From the NCBI GenBank assembly GCA_900539185.1, contig UQBG01000011.1, positions 39,534-103,533 on the forward strand: a DNA stretch of 64,000 nucleotides, given 5' to 3'. The notes beneath the pieces are model-generated. The model did no database searches. It saw only the letters and a program-made list of their open reading frames with translations, and was not told the origin of the DNA. Source of the DNA: an uncultured Clostridium sp. Its GTDB lineage: Bacteria; Bacillota; Clostridia; Lachnospirales; Lachnospiraceae. A program made the position numbers and the translations under genes. Numbering within the stretch: the first letter of the stretch is position 1; each line of letters begins with the position of its first letter. Shown here in pieces: positions 15,836-24,212 of the stretch.

Positions 15836-15996
15836 CACCTACAAATCCATAAGCTACAATTTTTTAATCGGATGCCTGATTACCGTTTTCCACTTCTCCG
15901 GTGCAACTTTTCTAGTATCCGACATATAGATTTCATGATGAAGTCTTTTTTCAGTTATATCGTTTTGATATTCCTGTTCTTCCAAAAAGGCATCAA

Positions 15997-17304
15997 TTAT
16001 AATTCACATACCATAATATACTCTTCTTCGTTTTCATCAATGATTTGAAAACCCACATTCAGATACATCTTCACTGCATAATTTGCTTTTTGCACTGCCA
16101 AAGACGTTTTCCTGTAACCTCTGTCCATTAACTCTGCAAGCATCTGCTTCATAAGAGCAGTTCCGATACCCAATCCGCGGTATTCTTCACATAAAGATAT
16201 TGCAAATGAGGGCACACCATCATCTATGTGACCGTAATCATCCATGATACGAACCCATACTGCTCCTATAATATTGCGAAACAGCTTTTTGCCTCTTTCT
16301 TCCGCCTGCGGCTCCATCTCTGCCACAAAACAGATGTCACATTCCCTACTTCCGAATTTCTCCACATAAACCTGCAGTTCCGGCGCATTGATAATCTCTT
16401 TGGGCGGTGCTTCTACACCTTCCGGGATAAAAATCGCCTCATAGAGAAAATCATCCAAAACTTCATATTCATCGCTTGTTATTTTTCTGATTGTATAACT
16501 TATTTTCTCCGAAAAAGTAATTTTTGCAATAATCTTCTCAAGGTCATACTCTTTTGCCGGAAGAATTAACGCATGCTCTCCCAATACTTCTTTTATAATG
16601 GACAATTCTAACTCCTGTCTGTGCTTGAGATGATTAATCAAATCCTTCTCTCCACTATAACCATGCTTCTTTCCGTAAGGCGACTTTATGATGTAATCTA
16701 ACATCAACTGGTACCATACCTCATTTCCTTCCTCATCACAACGCTCTCTTTGAATGATTTGAAGATTTTCTTCCAATCTATCGCTATAAAGATACAAAAG
16801 CAAAAAATTCTTTCTATCAAGAAGCAAAAACAATTCCCGATAAAACTCTATAATTTCTTCATCACTCAGCACATGAAACAGTATCATATCCTCCACTATG
16901 TTCTGAAAAAATGCACATTCAAACAGATATCCCGTTTCTGTAAAGTTGCGAAACCGATTGAAGATAATCTCCTTTAGCTCCGACAACGATTTTCGTCCAT
17001 TATAGATTTCATAACATTCCAAATCTTTATAAAATCCCAGCACCTCAGTTTTAATCTTGGTATAAGTAACAATATAGTATTCCTGCTCTTTCATCGTATT
17101 TTTCAAAATCTCACTTTCAAGTTCAGGATATTTTAACAATATCGCTTTATAATCCACCTCCGACATCCATGCACACCAAGCCAGATCCACCGGTGAATAA
17201 TCCCCTTCCCTGCACACATGTAACTTCGGAAGCAACTTTGAAATTCCATTTATCAAAGTGCTTTTCCCCATACCTTGAATACCTTCTACAAAAATATTTG
17301 TCAT
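15997..17304 (-). CDS. P-loop kinase fused to GNAT acetyltransferase
   Basis: 435 residues from the ATG at 17302-17304 with AAAGGAGG upstream. Residues 1-250 form a nucleoside/shikimate-kinase-like P-loop domain: GIQGMGKST (8-16), an acidic Asp-Tyr-Ser-Pro stretch, and an Arg-rich lid-like segment (IQRERCDEEGNEVWYQLML). Residues about 268-435 are a GNAT domain with the acetyl-CoA loop EEYRGLGIGTALMKQ and the ending AVKMYLNVGFQIID. I know of no named enzyme with this exact order. The 20-base gap from the ABC-F antibiotic-protection gene and the element context suggest a drug-modifying enzyme, for example phosphorylation plus acetylation as in other bifunctional resistance proteins. That is inference. 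Confidence 0.8.
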   Translation of the reverse strand: MTNIFVEGIQGMGKSTLINGISKLLPKLHVCREGDYSPVDLAWCAWMSEVDYKAILLKYPELESEILKNTMKEQEYYIVTYTKIKTEVLGFYKDLECYEIYNGRKSLSELKEIIFNRFRNFTETGYLFECAFFQNIVEDMILFHVLSDEEIIEFYRELFLLLDRKNFLLLYLYSDRLEENLQIIQRERCDEEGNEVWYQLMLDYIIKSPYGKKHGYSGEKDLINHLKHRQELELSIIKEVLGEHALILPAKEYDLEKIIAKITFSEKISYTIRKITSDEYEVLDDFLYEAIFIPEGVEAPPKEIINAPELQVYVEKFGSRECDICFVAEMEPQAEERGKKLFRNIIGAVWVRIMDDYGHIDDGVPSFAISLCEEYRGLGIGTALMKQMLAELMDRGYRKTSLAVQKANYAVKMYLNVGFQIIDENEEEYIMVCEL

Positions 17305-17324
17305 AAGCCTAACCTCCTTTTCCT

Positions 17325-18851
17325 TTACAACTTCACCACTTGGGTTGCTATCTGTTCACAAAACTTCACATCATGTTCTACAAATAAAATGGTAGGCTCA
17401 TACGCAAGAATCAGTTGCTCCAACTGCATACGTGAAAAGACATCAATATAATTTAAGGGTTCATCCCAGATATACAAATGTGCCGGTGTAAGCAAGCTTT
17501 TTGCCAATAGCACCTTTTTCTTCTGTCCTTCCGAATAATTCTCCATGCTTTTTGAAAACTGCGTCCTATCAAAGTCCAACTGCCGAAGGATAGAACAAAA
17601 CAGACTCTTATTTAAATGATGTTCTTCGCAAAATTGTTCAATATCACCCTTTAATTCTTTTGTCTCCTGTCCCACATAAGAAATAATAAGTCCGCTTGCA
17701 ACCTCGCATAATCCCTTTTCAGACACTTCCAAACGTTCTGTAGAAGAACCGGACTTTTGCAAAACCATTTTTATGAGTGTGGATTTTCCGCATCCGTTCT
17801 CTCCCAACAAAACAATTCTGTCTCCTTTTTCAATCGAAAAAGACAGTCCTTCAAATAGCGGCTCTTTTCCGTCTTTGTATTGCAGACCGTACTCCTTCAG
17901 ATTTACTAGAGTTTTTTTATGATGCGAAAGAGGAACCAGTTTCAATTCCACCGTCGATTCGATATCCTGTAAAAGTCCTTCCTTCTCCTCAATCTCCTTT
18001 TCAATCCGCATCTCCATCTGCTTTACTCGGCTCTGCATTTTTTTGGTTTTTGCACCAATATAGCTTCGAGTACTCAAACACCTGTCATGCTCCTTTATGG
18101 GATCAAATCCAATCTTGGTACGTTCATTTTTATCCGCCCATCCCGAAACCCTGTCTGCAGCCTCATTTAGTTTTCTGATTTCCTTCCTGTGCTTCTCATT
18201 CTCCGCTATAGCAAATTGATCTTTTCGCCGTTTGTTCTCCCACCAAGTCGAGAAATTACCCTGCTGCACCTCTATGCTGTTCCGATTTAACACCAGACAA
18301 TGATTCGTACATGCATTCAATAAATCTCTGTCATGAGAAACCAATATAAACCCCTTCTTACCGACCAGATAATTCTTAACAATCTCTCTGGAATTTTTAT
18401 CAAGATGATTGGTAGGTTCATCTACCAGCAAAAAATCATTTTCCTCAGAAAACAGAATCGCAAGCATAGCCTTCGTACGCTCTCCCGGACTCAAGGTTTT
18501 AAAAGGCCGATAAAGAATATTTGCATTCTCCGACAATTTTTCAAGTTCACAAATCACCTTCCACAGCTCACAACCCGGCTTTAACTCATCCATAAAGTCT
18601 GCAATCGGGTTTTCCATTTTTGCTTCTGCAATCTCATAGGGAAAGTAATCAAATCTCGTGGTCGTATGAATAGAACCGCTAAACTCATACTTTCCAAGCA
18701 GTAATCTCAAAAATGTAGTTTTCCCTTTCCCGTTTCTCCCAATAAAGCCCAGTTTCCAATTCGTATCAATAGAAAATGAAACCTTCTCAAACACATTATC
18801 ATAACTACCCTCGTAGCCAAAAGTAAGATTATTTACACTAATTTGTGACAT
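17325..18851 (-). CDS. Lsa-like ABC-F ribosomal protection protein
   Basis: 508 residues from the ATG at 18849-18851 with AGGAGG nearby; upstream in-frame codons lie inside the attenuator. Two ABC domains without membrane segments: Walker A GRNGKGKTT and GENGCGKST, signatures LSPGERTK and YSEGQKKK, Walker B LLVDEPTNHLD and LYIWDEPLNYID, joined by a charged two-helix linker of about 80 residues. The start NLTFGYEG and TNWKLGFIGRNGKGKTT are close to the Lsa/Vga group. These bind the ribosomal E site and dislodge lincosamide, streptogramin A and pleuromutilin drugs from the peptidyl-transferase centre. Expression is controlled by the leader at 18852-19139. The drug spectrum cannot be told from sequence alone. 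Confidence 0.9.
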   Translation of the reverse strand: MSQISVNNLTFGYEGSYDNVFEKVSFSIDTNWKLGFIGRNGKGKTTFLRLLLGKYEFSGSIHTTTRFDYFPYEIAEAKMENPIADFMDELKPGCELWKVICELEKLSENANILYRPFKTLSPGERTKAMLAILFSEENDFLLVDEPTNHLDKNSREIVKNYLVGKKGFILVSHDRDLLNACTNHCLVLNRNSIEVQQGNFSTWWENKRRKDQFAIAENEKHRKEIRKLNEAADRVSGWADKNERTKIGFDPIKEHDRCLSTRSYIGAKTKKMQSRVKQMEMRIEKEIEEKEGLLQDIESTVELKLVPLSHHKKTLVNLKEYGLQYKDGKEPLFEGLSFSIEKGDRIVLLGENGCGKSTLIKMVLQKSGSSTERLEVSEKGLCEVASGLIISYVGQETKELKGDIEQFCEEHHLNKSLFCSILRQLDFDRTQFSKSMENYSEGQKKKVLLAKSLLTPAHLYIWDEPLNYIDVFSRMQLEQLILAYEPTILFVEHDVKFCEQIATQVVKL

Positions 18852-18898
18852 ATACATTCCTCCTCTCAGGGTTCCGTAATCAAGCTGGCTTTGGAAAC

Positions 18899-18937
18899 AA
18901 AAAAAAACGGAACCGCTTGTTGCCAAACAGTCCCGTT
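18899..18937 (-). terminator. Attenuator terminator in the ABC-F leader
   Basis: On minus, AACGGGACTGTTTG pairs with AAGCGGTTCCGTT, using a few G-U pairs, followed by nine U. It lies 48 bases before the ABC-F start. Its 5' arm contains TTTGGCAAC, which is perfectly complementary to GTTGCCAAA about 110 bases earlier in the leader (19035-19043), so an alternative antiterminator can form. Confidence 0.85.
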
Positions 18938-19104
18938 ACGTACTATAACCTCATGAATTTAATAAAAGCAGGATATACCTGTCACTTTATACTTTTGCAC
19001 ACAAAAAGAGAGGTTATGAGAACATAATCCACTTTTGGCAACATGACAAACAATATGAGCCTTTTTGCTCATACCAAAAAAACATTCATGTAATCAAAAG
19101 TAAA

Positions 19105-19116
19105 CTATCTTCTCAT
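19105..19116 (-). CDS. Three-codon leader peptide (MRR) of the ABC-F attenuator
   Basis: ATG AGA AGA TAG behind a strong AAGGAGAGAGGTG ribosome site, about 23 bases from the predicted transcript start. The minimal frame followed by mutually exclusive hairpins is the layout of antibiotic-induced ribosome-mediated attenuation: a drug-stalled ribosome on the leader would favour the antiterminator. The two Arg codons may be the stall context; the mechanism is inferred. Confidence 0.6.
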   Translation of the reverse strand: MRR

Positions 19117-19145
19117 CTTTTCACCTCTCTCCTTAAGATGCTTTT

Positions 19146-19174
19146 ATCCTAGCATTGTGAAGCAGGAATGTCAA
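19146..19174 (-). promoter_or_regulatory. Strong sigma-A promoter of the ABC-F transcript
   Basis: On minus, -35 TTGACA at 19169-19174, exactly 17 bases of spacer, -10 TAGGAT at 19146-19151. Predicted start near 19139, giving a leader of about 288 bases that holds the MRR frame and the attenuator. Confidence 0.85.
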
Positions 19175-19186
19175 GATAGGATTTTC

Positions 19187-19432
19187 CTAATTCAACTCAT
19201 TCCACACATCCACATAATCCTGCAATCCACCCGGACGCATGGCAAAACTCACATAACTTGCTGGCTCCTCTCTTGCAAGTCTGGCAAGAATTCCTGCATC
19301 CCTAGGCTCATCAAACCCAACCTGCTCCTCTGCCTTATCGCAGTCAATCGAAAGTTCCTTACCTTCCATATCTGTCATAACAACTGCATTCCTGCTGCCA
19401 TCGTAATAATACAATGTATAATTTAGTGCCAT
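19187..19432 (-). CDS. Small hypothetical protein next to rlmD (DUF6061-like)
   Basis: 81 residues. The N-terminal half (YTLYYYDGSRNAVVMTDMEG) and the ending LAREEPASYVSFAM...YVDVW resemble the DUF6061 small proteins that I recall from integrative elements of Clostridia, though I cannot confirm it here. It is soluble, with no metal motif. It starts 16 bases after the rlmD stop and lies on the element side of the rlmD attachment sequence, so it is probably element DNA read from the rlmD transcript. Confidence 0.6.
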   Translation of the reverse strand: MALNYTLYYYDGSRNAVVMTDMEGKELSIDCDKAEEQVGFDEPRDAGILARLAREEPASYVSFAMRPGGLQDYVDVWNELN

Positions 19433-19448
19433 GTAACCACCTCGCTAT

Positions 19449-21185
19449 CTAAATCATCCCAAAATGCTCCAGTGCATCCCTTATCGCCTTTTCTTTTTCC
19501 ATCGGACACTGTGGTTGTCTGCTATCTTCCGATTTCGGCAAATTATAATTCTCCCCAACCTCTATTCCACATTTCCTTTTTACCTGTGAAATATACAGGT
19601 TAGAAACCTTCAACCCATGCTCCTTTAAGACATACTCCTTAATCTCTGCATAAGTCGCCTTACTCTCAGCCGAAGTCAAATCCAGCTCATCCAGTTCTAT
19701 TTCAACCTCAATCCTGTCATCCGGTTTTTGTTGGGACAAAAGAACAACCGTCTCCACATTTGCTGTTCCCGGGAACATATCTACACAGCATACCTTTTCT
19801 ACCCGATATCCCTCTGCCTGCAATGTTACCAGATCCCTTGCCAGACTGGTTGGCTTGCAGGATATATATACCATCCGCTTTACTCCGTAGCGAATGATCT
19901 TATTCAATGCCTTTGGATGAATCCCATCGCGTGGCGGATCCAGTACGATCATATCCGGCAGCTCGGTCAGACCATCCAGCACCTTCATTACATCTCCGGC
20001 TATGAATTCACAGTTATCCAAATGATTCAGCACCGCATTGTCACGGGCAGATTCCACTGCCTCTTCTATGATTTCCACACCGACGACCTTCTTTGCCACC
20101 GGTGCCAGCATCTGTGCAATGGTTCCGGTTCCGCTGTAAAGGTCGAACACCACCTGATTGTCAATATTTCCTACATACTCCCTTGCCTTCTCATATAGCA
20201 CCTCTGCACCCAGCGAGTTCGTCTGGAAGAAGGAAAACGGTGTAATACGGAACTTCAATCCCAGGATCTCCTCATAAATATAGTCCTGACCATATAACAG
20301 ATATGTGGCATCACTTTGCACCACATCGGCCAGTCCATCATTTACCGTCAGAAGCACTCCGGCGATTCTTCCATGAAGGGTTAATGTCTGTAGCTTCCTC
20401 AACCAACCTGCTGTATCCAGATACTTCTCTATCTGCTCACAGGGCACTGCCATGCAGCTTTCCGGCTGCTGTGCGGACCTTGAGGCATCCACATCCTCTG
20501 TGCCTGCTTCTCCCGTTGTCTTTCCTGTGATCTGACTACTCACCACCAGATTGATCAACATATCCTTCGACCGTGCGGTCTGCCGCACGACCAGATGACG
20601 CAGACTTCCCTCATGACTCATTTTCTTAAAATACGGGATTCCACGCTCCGTAAAATGCGCCCATGTACACATCAGCACCTGATTATAGTCCGAATCTACG
20701 ATCTTACAGTCCGTTACATTGACCAAGTCATAAAAACTTCCCTTCCTATGCAGTCCCAGTGCCAACGGACCGTCCTTATACTCATCTCCAAAGGAGAACT
20801 CCATCTTATTCCGGTAGCCCTCGATCACAGGACTTCCGATGATGCCTTCCCACTCATATTCCCTGCATACCGGATCTAACAGCTTTCGCACCTGCTGTTC
20901 CTTGATCTGTAGCTGTGTCTCATATGGAAAGGTCTGATATGTGCACCCACCACATATGCCGAATTCCTTACAGATCGGCGTCGCTGTCTCCTGCTCAGAC
21001 TTTTCCAGAACCTCCAGCAGACGCCCCTCTGCCTTTCCGTTCTTCGACTTTGTGATCCGGATGCGAACCCTCTGACCGGCAAAGGCACCCTTTACCGTCA
21101 CCTTCCGATCCTCGATATATGCTACTCCCTTATTCGGGAATTCATAATCCTTTATGATTACTTCGTATTCATTGCCCTTTTTCAT
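19449..21185 (-). CDS. rlmD: 23S rRNA (uracil-C5)-methyltransferase RlmD with element-derived tail
   Basis: 578 residues. N-terminal TRAM domain (1-60, RVRIRITKSKNGKAEG), Fe-S cysteines in CKEFGICGGCTYQ with a later Cys, SAM-binding FDLYSGTGTIAQML (about 340), catalytic region LDPPRDGIHPKAL and nucleophile Cys in YISCKPTSLARD. It methylates U1939 of 23S rRNA (or the U747 pair in some Firmicutes). Usual proteins end shortly after the VETVVLLS motif near residue 484; this one has about 95 extra residues (DELDLTSAES, NLYISQVKRKCGIEVGENYN, DSRQPQCPMEKEK). The tail begins exactly at the site where the serine-recombinase element is inserted, so the tail is supplied by the element and restores the open frame. 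Confidence 0.93.
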   Translation of the reverse strand: MKKGNEYEVIIKDYEFPNKGVAYIEDRKVTVKGAFAGQRVRIRITKSKNGKAEGRLLEVLEKSEQETATPICKEFGICGGCTYQTFPYETQLQIKEQQVRKLLDPVCREYEWEGIIGSPVIEGYRNKMEFSFGDEYKDGPLALGLHRKGSFYDLVNVTDCKIVDSDYNQVLMCTWAHFTERGIPYFKKMSHEGSLRHLVVRQTARSKDMLINLVVSSQITGKTTGEAGTEDVDASRSAQQPESCMAVPCEQIEKYLDTAGWLRKLQTLTLHGRIAGVLLTVNDGLADVVQSDATYLLYGQDYIYEEILGLKFRITPFSFFQTNSLGAEVLYEKAREYVGNIDNQVVFDLYSGTGTIAQMLAPVAKKVVGVEIIEEAVESARDNAVLNHLDNCEFIAGDVMKVLDGLTELPDMIVLDPPRDGIHPKALNKIIRYGVKRMVYISCKPTSLARDLVTLQAEGYRVEKVCCVDMFPGTANVETVVLLSQQKPDDRIEVEIELDELDLTSAESKATYAEIKEYVLKEHGLKVSNLYISQVKRKCGIEVGENYNLPKSEDSRQPQCPMEKEKAIRDALEHFGMI

Positions 21186-21239
21186 GCATGCTCTCCTGCT
21201 TGTTTTCCTTTTTATCCTTCCGGCCTCTCAAAGCCTCTG

Positions 21240-21782
21240 TCAATCAAACAACCTGCCAAACCATCCCTTTTTCGGTGACTTTCCGTTCTCTTCTTCCAGT
21301 TCCTGCCAGTGATACTCTACATTTCCCTGTTCGTCCATCTCCATCACCATAAATGTTCTGGCTCTGCCCTCCTGTCGCGGATAGGTCAGACTGCCCGGAT
21401 TCAGCAGCGTGATATCCTCCCCACGATCCAGATATGGATAATGGGTATGTCCAAACATCACGATATCCATATGATTCATCGTACCAAACAGTCCGATACG
21501 ATTCAGATCATAGTTCACCATATATCGATGCCCATGTGTCAGGAATATCCGTTTTCCACACAGTTCAATCGTCTGGTGATCGGGAAGTCCCAGACCTCCG
21601 TCATTATTTCCGGCTACGACATACGTTTCACCGTCGATCATGGAACACAGTTCTTCCACATCGTCCTCGACATCTCCCAGATGGATCATCACATCGATAT
21701 ATCCCATGCGTTCTGCCTGTTCCACTGCCCGCTCTACATAATCATTTCTTCCATGAGAATCACTCACTACCAGTATCCGCAT
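21240..21782 (-). CDS. YfcE/MJ0936-type metallophosphoesterase
   Basis: 180 residues, the usual length. Calcineurin-like metal motifs in order: VVSDSHGR (Asp, His), IHLGDVEDD, VAGNNDG, FLTHGHRY, FGHTHYP. The family hydrolyses phosphodiesters such as cyclic nucleotides or bis-p-nitrophenyl phosphate in vitro; the biological substrate is unsettled. It is the next gene downstream of rdgB, with 44 bases between them, so the two are probably co-transcribed. Confidence 0.92.
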   Translation of the reverse strand: MRILVVSDSHGRNDYVERAVEQAERMGYIDVMIHLGDVEDDVEELCSMIDGETYVVAGNNDGGLGLPDHQTIELCGKRIFLTHGHRYMVNYDLNRIGLFGTMNHMDIVMFGHTHYPYLDRGEDITLLNPGSLTYPRQEGRARTFMVMEMDEQGNVEYHWQELEEENGKSPKKGWFGRLFD

Positions 21783-21826
21783 TCATATCCTCCTGCTGCC
21801 TGCTTCCGCATACCTGTCAGAATATC

Positions 21827-22420
21827 CTACTGCTCCTTCTCCAGCTCTTCCCGCATCAGCCGCAGTGCCTTTCCACGATGGCTGATCGCATTCTTCTGCT
21901 CCGGTGTCAGCTCCGCACTTGTGCAGCCATATTCCGGCAGGAAAAAGATCGGATCATAGCCGAATCCGTTTGCACCGGCCTCCTGATAGCCTATGATTCC
22001 CTCCATAGCGGCTTCCGTTACGATTTCCCTTCCGTCCGGCAGTACCGCCGCGATCGCACACATAAACCGTGCCGTCCGTTTTTCATCCGGCACACCCTTC
22101 AGCCGATCCATAATCATCTGATTCTTGATGGAATACGGTGTGTCCTCTCCACCAAACCGGTGAGAAAATACTCCCGGCTGCTTATCCATGTAGTCAACCT
22201 CCAGCCCGGAATCATCTGCCAGAACCAGATCATGGCACAAAGCATGAATGGCTCTTGCCTTAATCAATGCATTCTCCCGGAAGGTTGTTCCGTTCTCTTC
22301 GATCTCGATATCCAGACCTGCCTCCTTCATCGACAGGATCTCATAGTCCAGACCTTCCATGATCGCCTTTATCTCTCTCATTTTATCCTTATTTCCGGTT
22401 GCAAATATCAGTCGCTTCAT
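21827..22420 (-). CDS. rdgB: XTP/dITP diphosphatase (HAM1/RdgB)
   Basis: 197 residues from the ATG at 22418-22420 (MKRLIFATGNKDKMREI) with AGGAG upstream; the frame to 22465 lacks a site. Family motifs are all present: FATGNKDKMREIK, ENALIKARA, LADDSGLEVD, GFGYDPIFF and SHRGKALR. It removes pyrophosphate from deaminated purine triphosphates so that they do not enter DNA or RNA. Pairing with the YfcE-type phosphoesterase downstream is common in Firmicutes. Confidence 0.95.
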   Translation of the reverse strand: MKRLIFATGNKDKMREIKAIMEGLDYEILSMKEAGLDIEIEENGTTFRENALIKARAIHALCHDLVLADDSGLEVDYMDKQPGVFSHRFGGEDTPYSIKNQMIMDRLKGVPDEKRTARFMCAIAAVLPDGREIVTEAAMEGIIGYQEAGANGFGYDPIFFLPEYGCTSAELTPEQKNAISHRGKALRLMREELEKEQ

Positions 22421-22477
22421 GCCCTTTCTCCTTTTCATCTCTATCCGCTTTATTCTGTATCTCACATTTCTTCCGCA

Positions 22478-24172
22478 TTATCGATCATTCGTAAATGCTT
22501 TCAGACACAGGTTACAGTTCTGTGTTTCCTCCGTGTTTGCCCATTTGCTTCCATACAGGCTGATATATCCTTCGCCATCGGTGATATCAAAGTTCTTTGT
22601 CCGTTCATCCGCATCGTACTCGATTGCTACCGGATGAATGGAGCCCGGTGTCTCGATATAGACCACCACTGCATACTTTTGATTATCCTCCAGTATAACT
22701 GCTTTATCCAGACGCACAGTATAATATCCGGCGTTATCAAAGGAACCTTCTGCTACCAGGGTCCGCTGGTTCAGACTGTCCGCATCCTCAAACTTCGGAA
22801 CCACATAGACCTTATAGCTGGTATTCACATCTGTCGCATAGAACGAAACGGCTGCCAGCTCCTCATTTTTTCCGGCCTTATATACATTTGCAAAGTACGC
22901 GCTTTCCCGATTATATCCCAACTGCCCGGTCCAGCCCAGCAGATCGGACTGGTAAATGTGGTTGAAGTTATCGGCATTTCCCAGCTTTGAGTACACAACA
23001 TTTGTCGTTCCGATATTCGCATCCTCATATGACACATAGAAGTAGCCGTCTTCTCCAAACTTCGTTCCCCAGCTGTTCTTACAGATAAATGCTCCATCCT
23101 TTTCCGGCTGTACCGTGAAGTATTCCTTTGGAAAATGATCATCCCAGCCCACAATGATAATATCATGGTTGCAGGCGGCTTCTTTGTCATAATAGTACGT
23201 CGCACGATCCCGGTTATAGTACATGGACCAGCTATCGGCTGTTGTCATCTGTGTATAAATGGAGGTTTCCACCGCACCATACTTATAGACAGCTTCCTTG
23301 ATGCCGGTATAATTCTTTGATCCGATGATCTGCGCCTCTTCCAGATGCTTTCTGGCCTTCAGGGTATCATCCGTCTCCCCGTCTCCGTATGGATCGTCAG
23401 ACTCATAAACCGGCCCCTTCCAGCTCGCCATGTAGGCAATCGCCATCGTATATTCTCCACCGGCATTCTGATCCAGACTAAAGCCATTGCACAGACTCAT
23501 ATGATCGGGTGAAAATTCCAGATTCTCCTTCGGCGTCAGCGTCGTCTCCAGTGCCGCCAATGAAGCAAATGCCCAACAGGTACCATATCTTCCCTGATCC
23601 CGGACCGGTGTTACTCTGCTGAGTTCTCTCATATCATACCGTTCCGGAAGTACTACCTCCTCCGATATCTGTGTCAGACTCGCACGCGCCTCCTTATAGT
23701 CCATGCTGAAGTCATAGTTAATATACTGTGCAATGTCTGCCAGCGGTACATAGATCACACCGTCTATCGACTGCACGCGATCCGACATTTCCACTACCGT
23801 TCCATTGATTTTCGCCGATGCACTGTTAACATACAGGCTGATCTTGTTAACACCTTTTTCGATCAGAATATTCCCATTATCATAGATCTGTGCAGAACAG
23901 TTAAATGCGTCTGTCAGTTGTTCCACCGGGAACATCAAACTGGCACGCGTACTCATGTACGGCTTTTCCTCTACCATGGAAAGCTCCGTTTCGCCCACAT
24001 CGATCGCTATTCCTTTTTTATTATTCATTTCTGCCAGATCTGCCAGAAATTCGTCCTCACATTCTCGCTCCCGGCTTCCCGCTTTTACCTGTACATCGGA
24101 ATGGGACACCAGTGCGACCACGATCAGTACAACATATACCAGTACAAATCCGGCGGCTACGATTTTTTTCAC
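22478..24172 (-). CDS. Secreted papain-like (C1) cysteine protease with copper-amine-oxidase-like and lectin-like domains
   Basis: 564 residues with an N-terminal signal/anchor (residues 5-25, FVLVYVVLIVVALV). Residues about 75-165 form a copper-amine-oxidase N-like domain (YDNGNILIEKG, DGVIYVPLADIAQYINYDF). The peptidase follows: Cys in GRYGTCWAFASLAALE, His in HDIIIVGWDDH, Asn in CKNSWGTKFGEDG. The end (about 400-560) is the beta-sandwich lectin-like domain found in such secreted papain-like proteins. It acts outside the cell on protein or peptide substrates. It sits between the THUMP methyltransferase and rdgB genes without obvious functional link. Confidence 0.92.
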   Translation of the reverse strand: MKKIVAAGFVLVYVVLIVVALVSHSDVQVKAGSRERECEDEFLADLAEMNNKKGIAIDVGETELSMVEEKPYMSTRASLMFPVEQLTDAFNCSAQIYDNGNILIEKGVNKISLYVNSASAKINGTVVEMSDRVQSIDGVIYVPLADIAQYINYDFSMDYKEARASLTQISEEVVLPERYDMRELSRVTPVRDQGRYGTCWAFASLAALETTLTPKENLEFSPDHMSLCNGFSLDQNAGGEYTMAIAYMASWKGPVYESDDPYGDGETDDTLKARKHLEEAQIIGSKNYTGIKEAVYKYGAVETSIYTQMTTADSWSMYYNRDRATYYYDKEAACNHDIIIVGWDDHFPKEYFTVQPEKDGAFICKNSWGTKFGEDGYFYVSYEDANIGTTNVVYSKLGNADNFNHIYQSDLLGWTGQLGYNRESAYFANVYKAGKNEELAAVSFYATDVNTSYKVYVVPKFEDADSLNQRTLVAEGSFDNAGYYTVRLDKAVILEDNQKYAVVVYIETPGSIHPVAIEYDADERTKNFDITDGEGYISLYGSKWANTEETQNCNLCLKAFTNDR

Positions 24173-24212
24173 CTTATACCCTCACGATCTTACTTTCCTT
24201 CTCAAACAGTTT

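Noticed and set aside
21434..22990. Plus-strand open frame of about 518 codons across the phosphoesterase, rdgB and protease genes
   Set aside because: Antisense shadow: three well-supported minus genes lie under it, its composition is rich in His, Arg, Cys and Ser, and it has no ribosome site.
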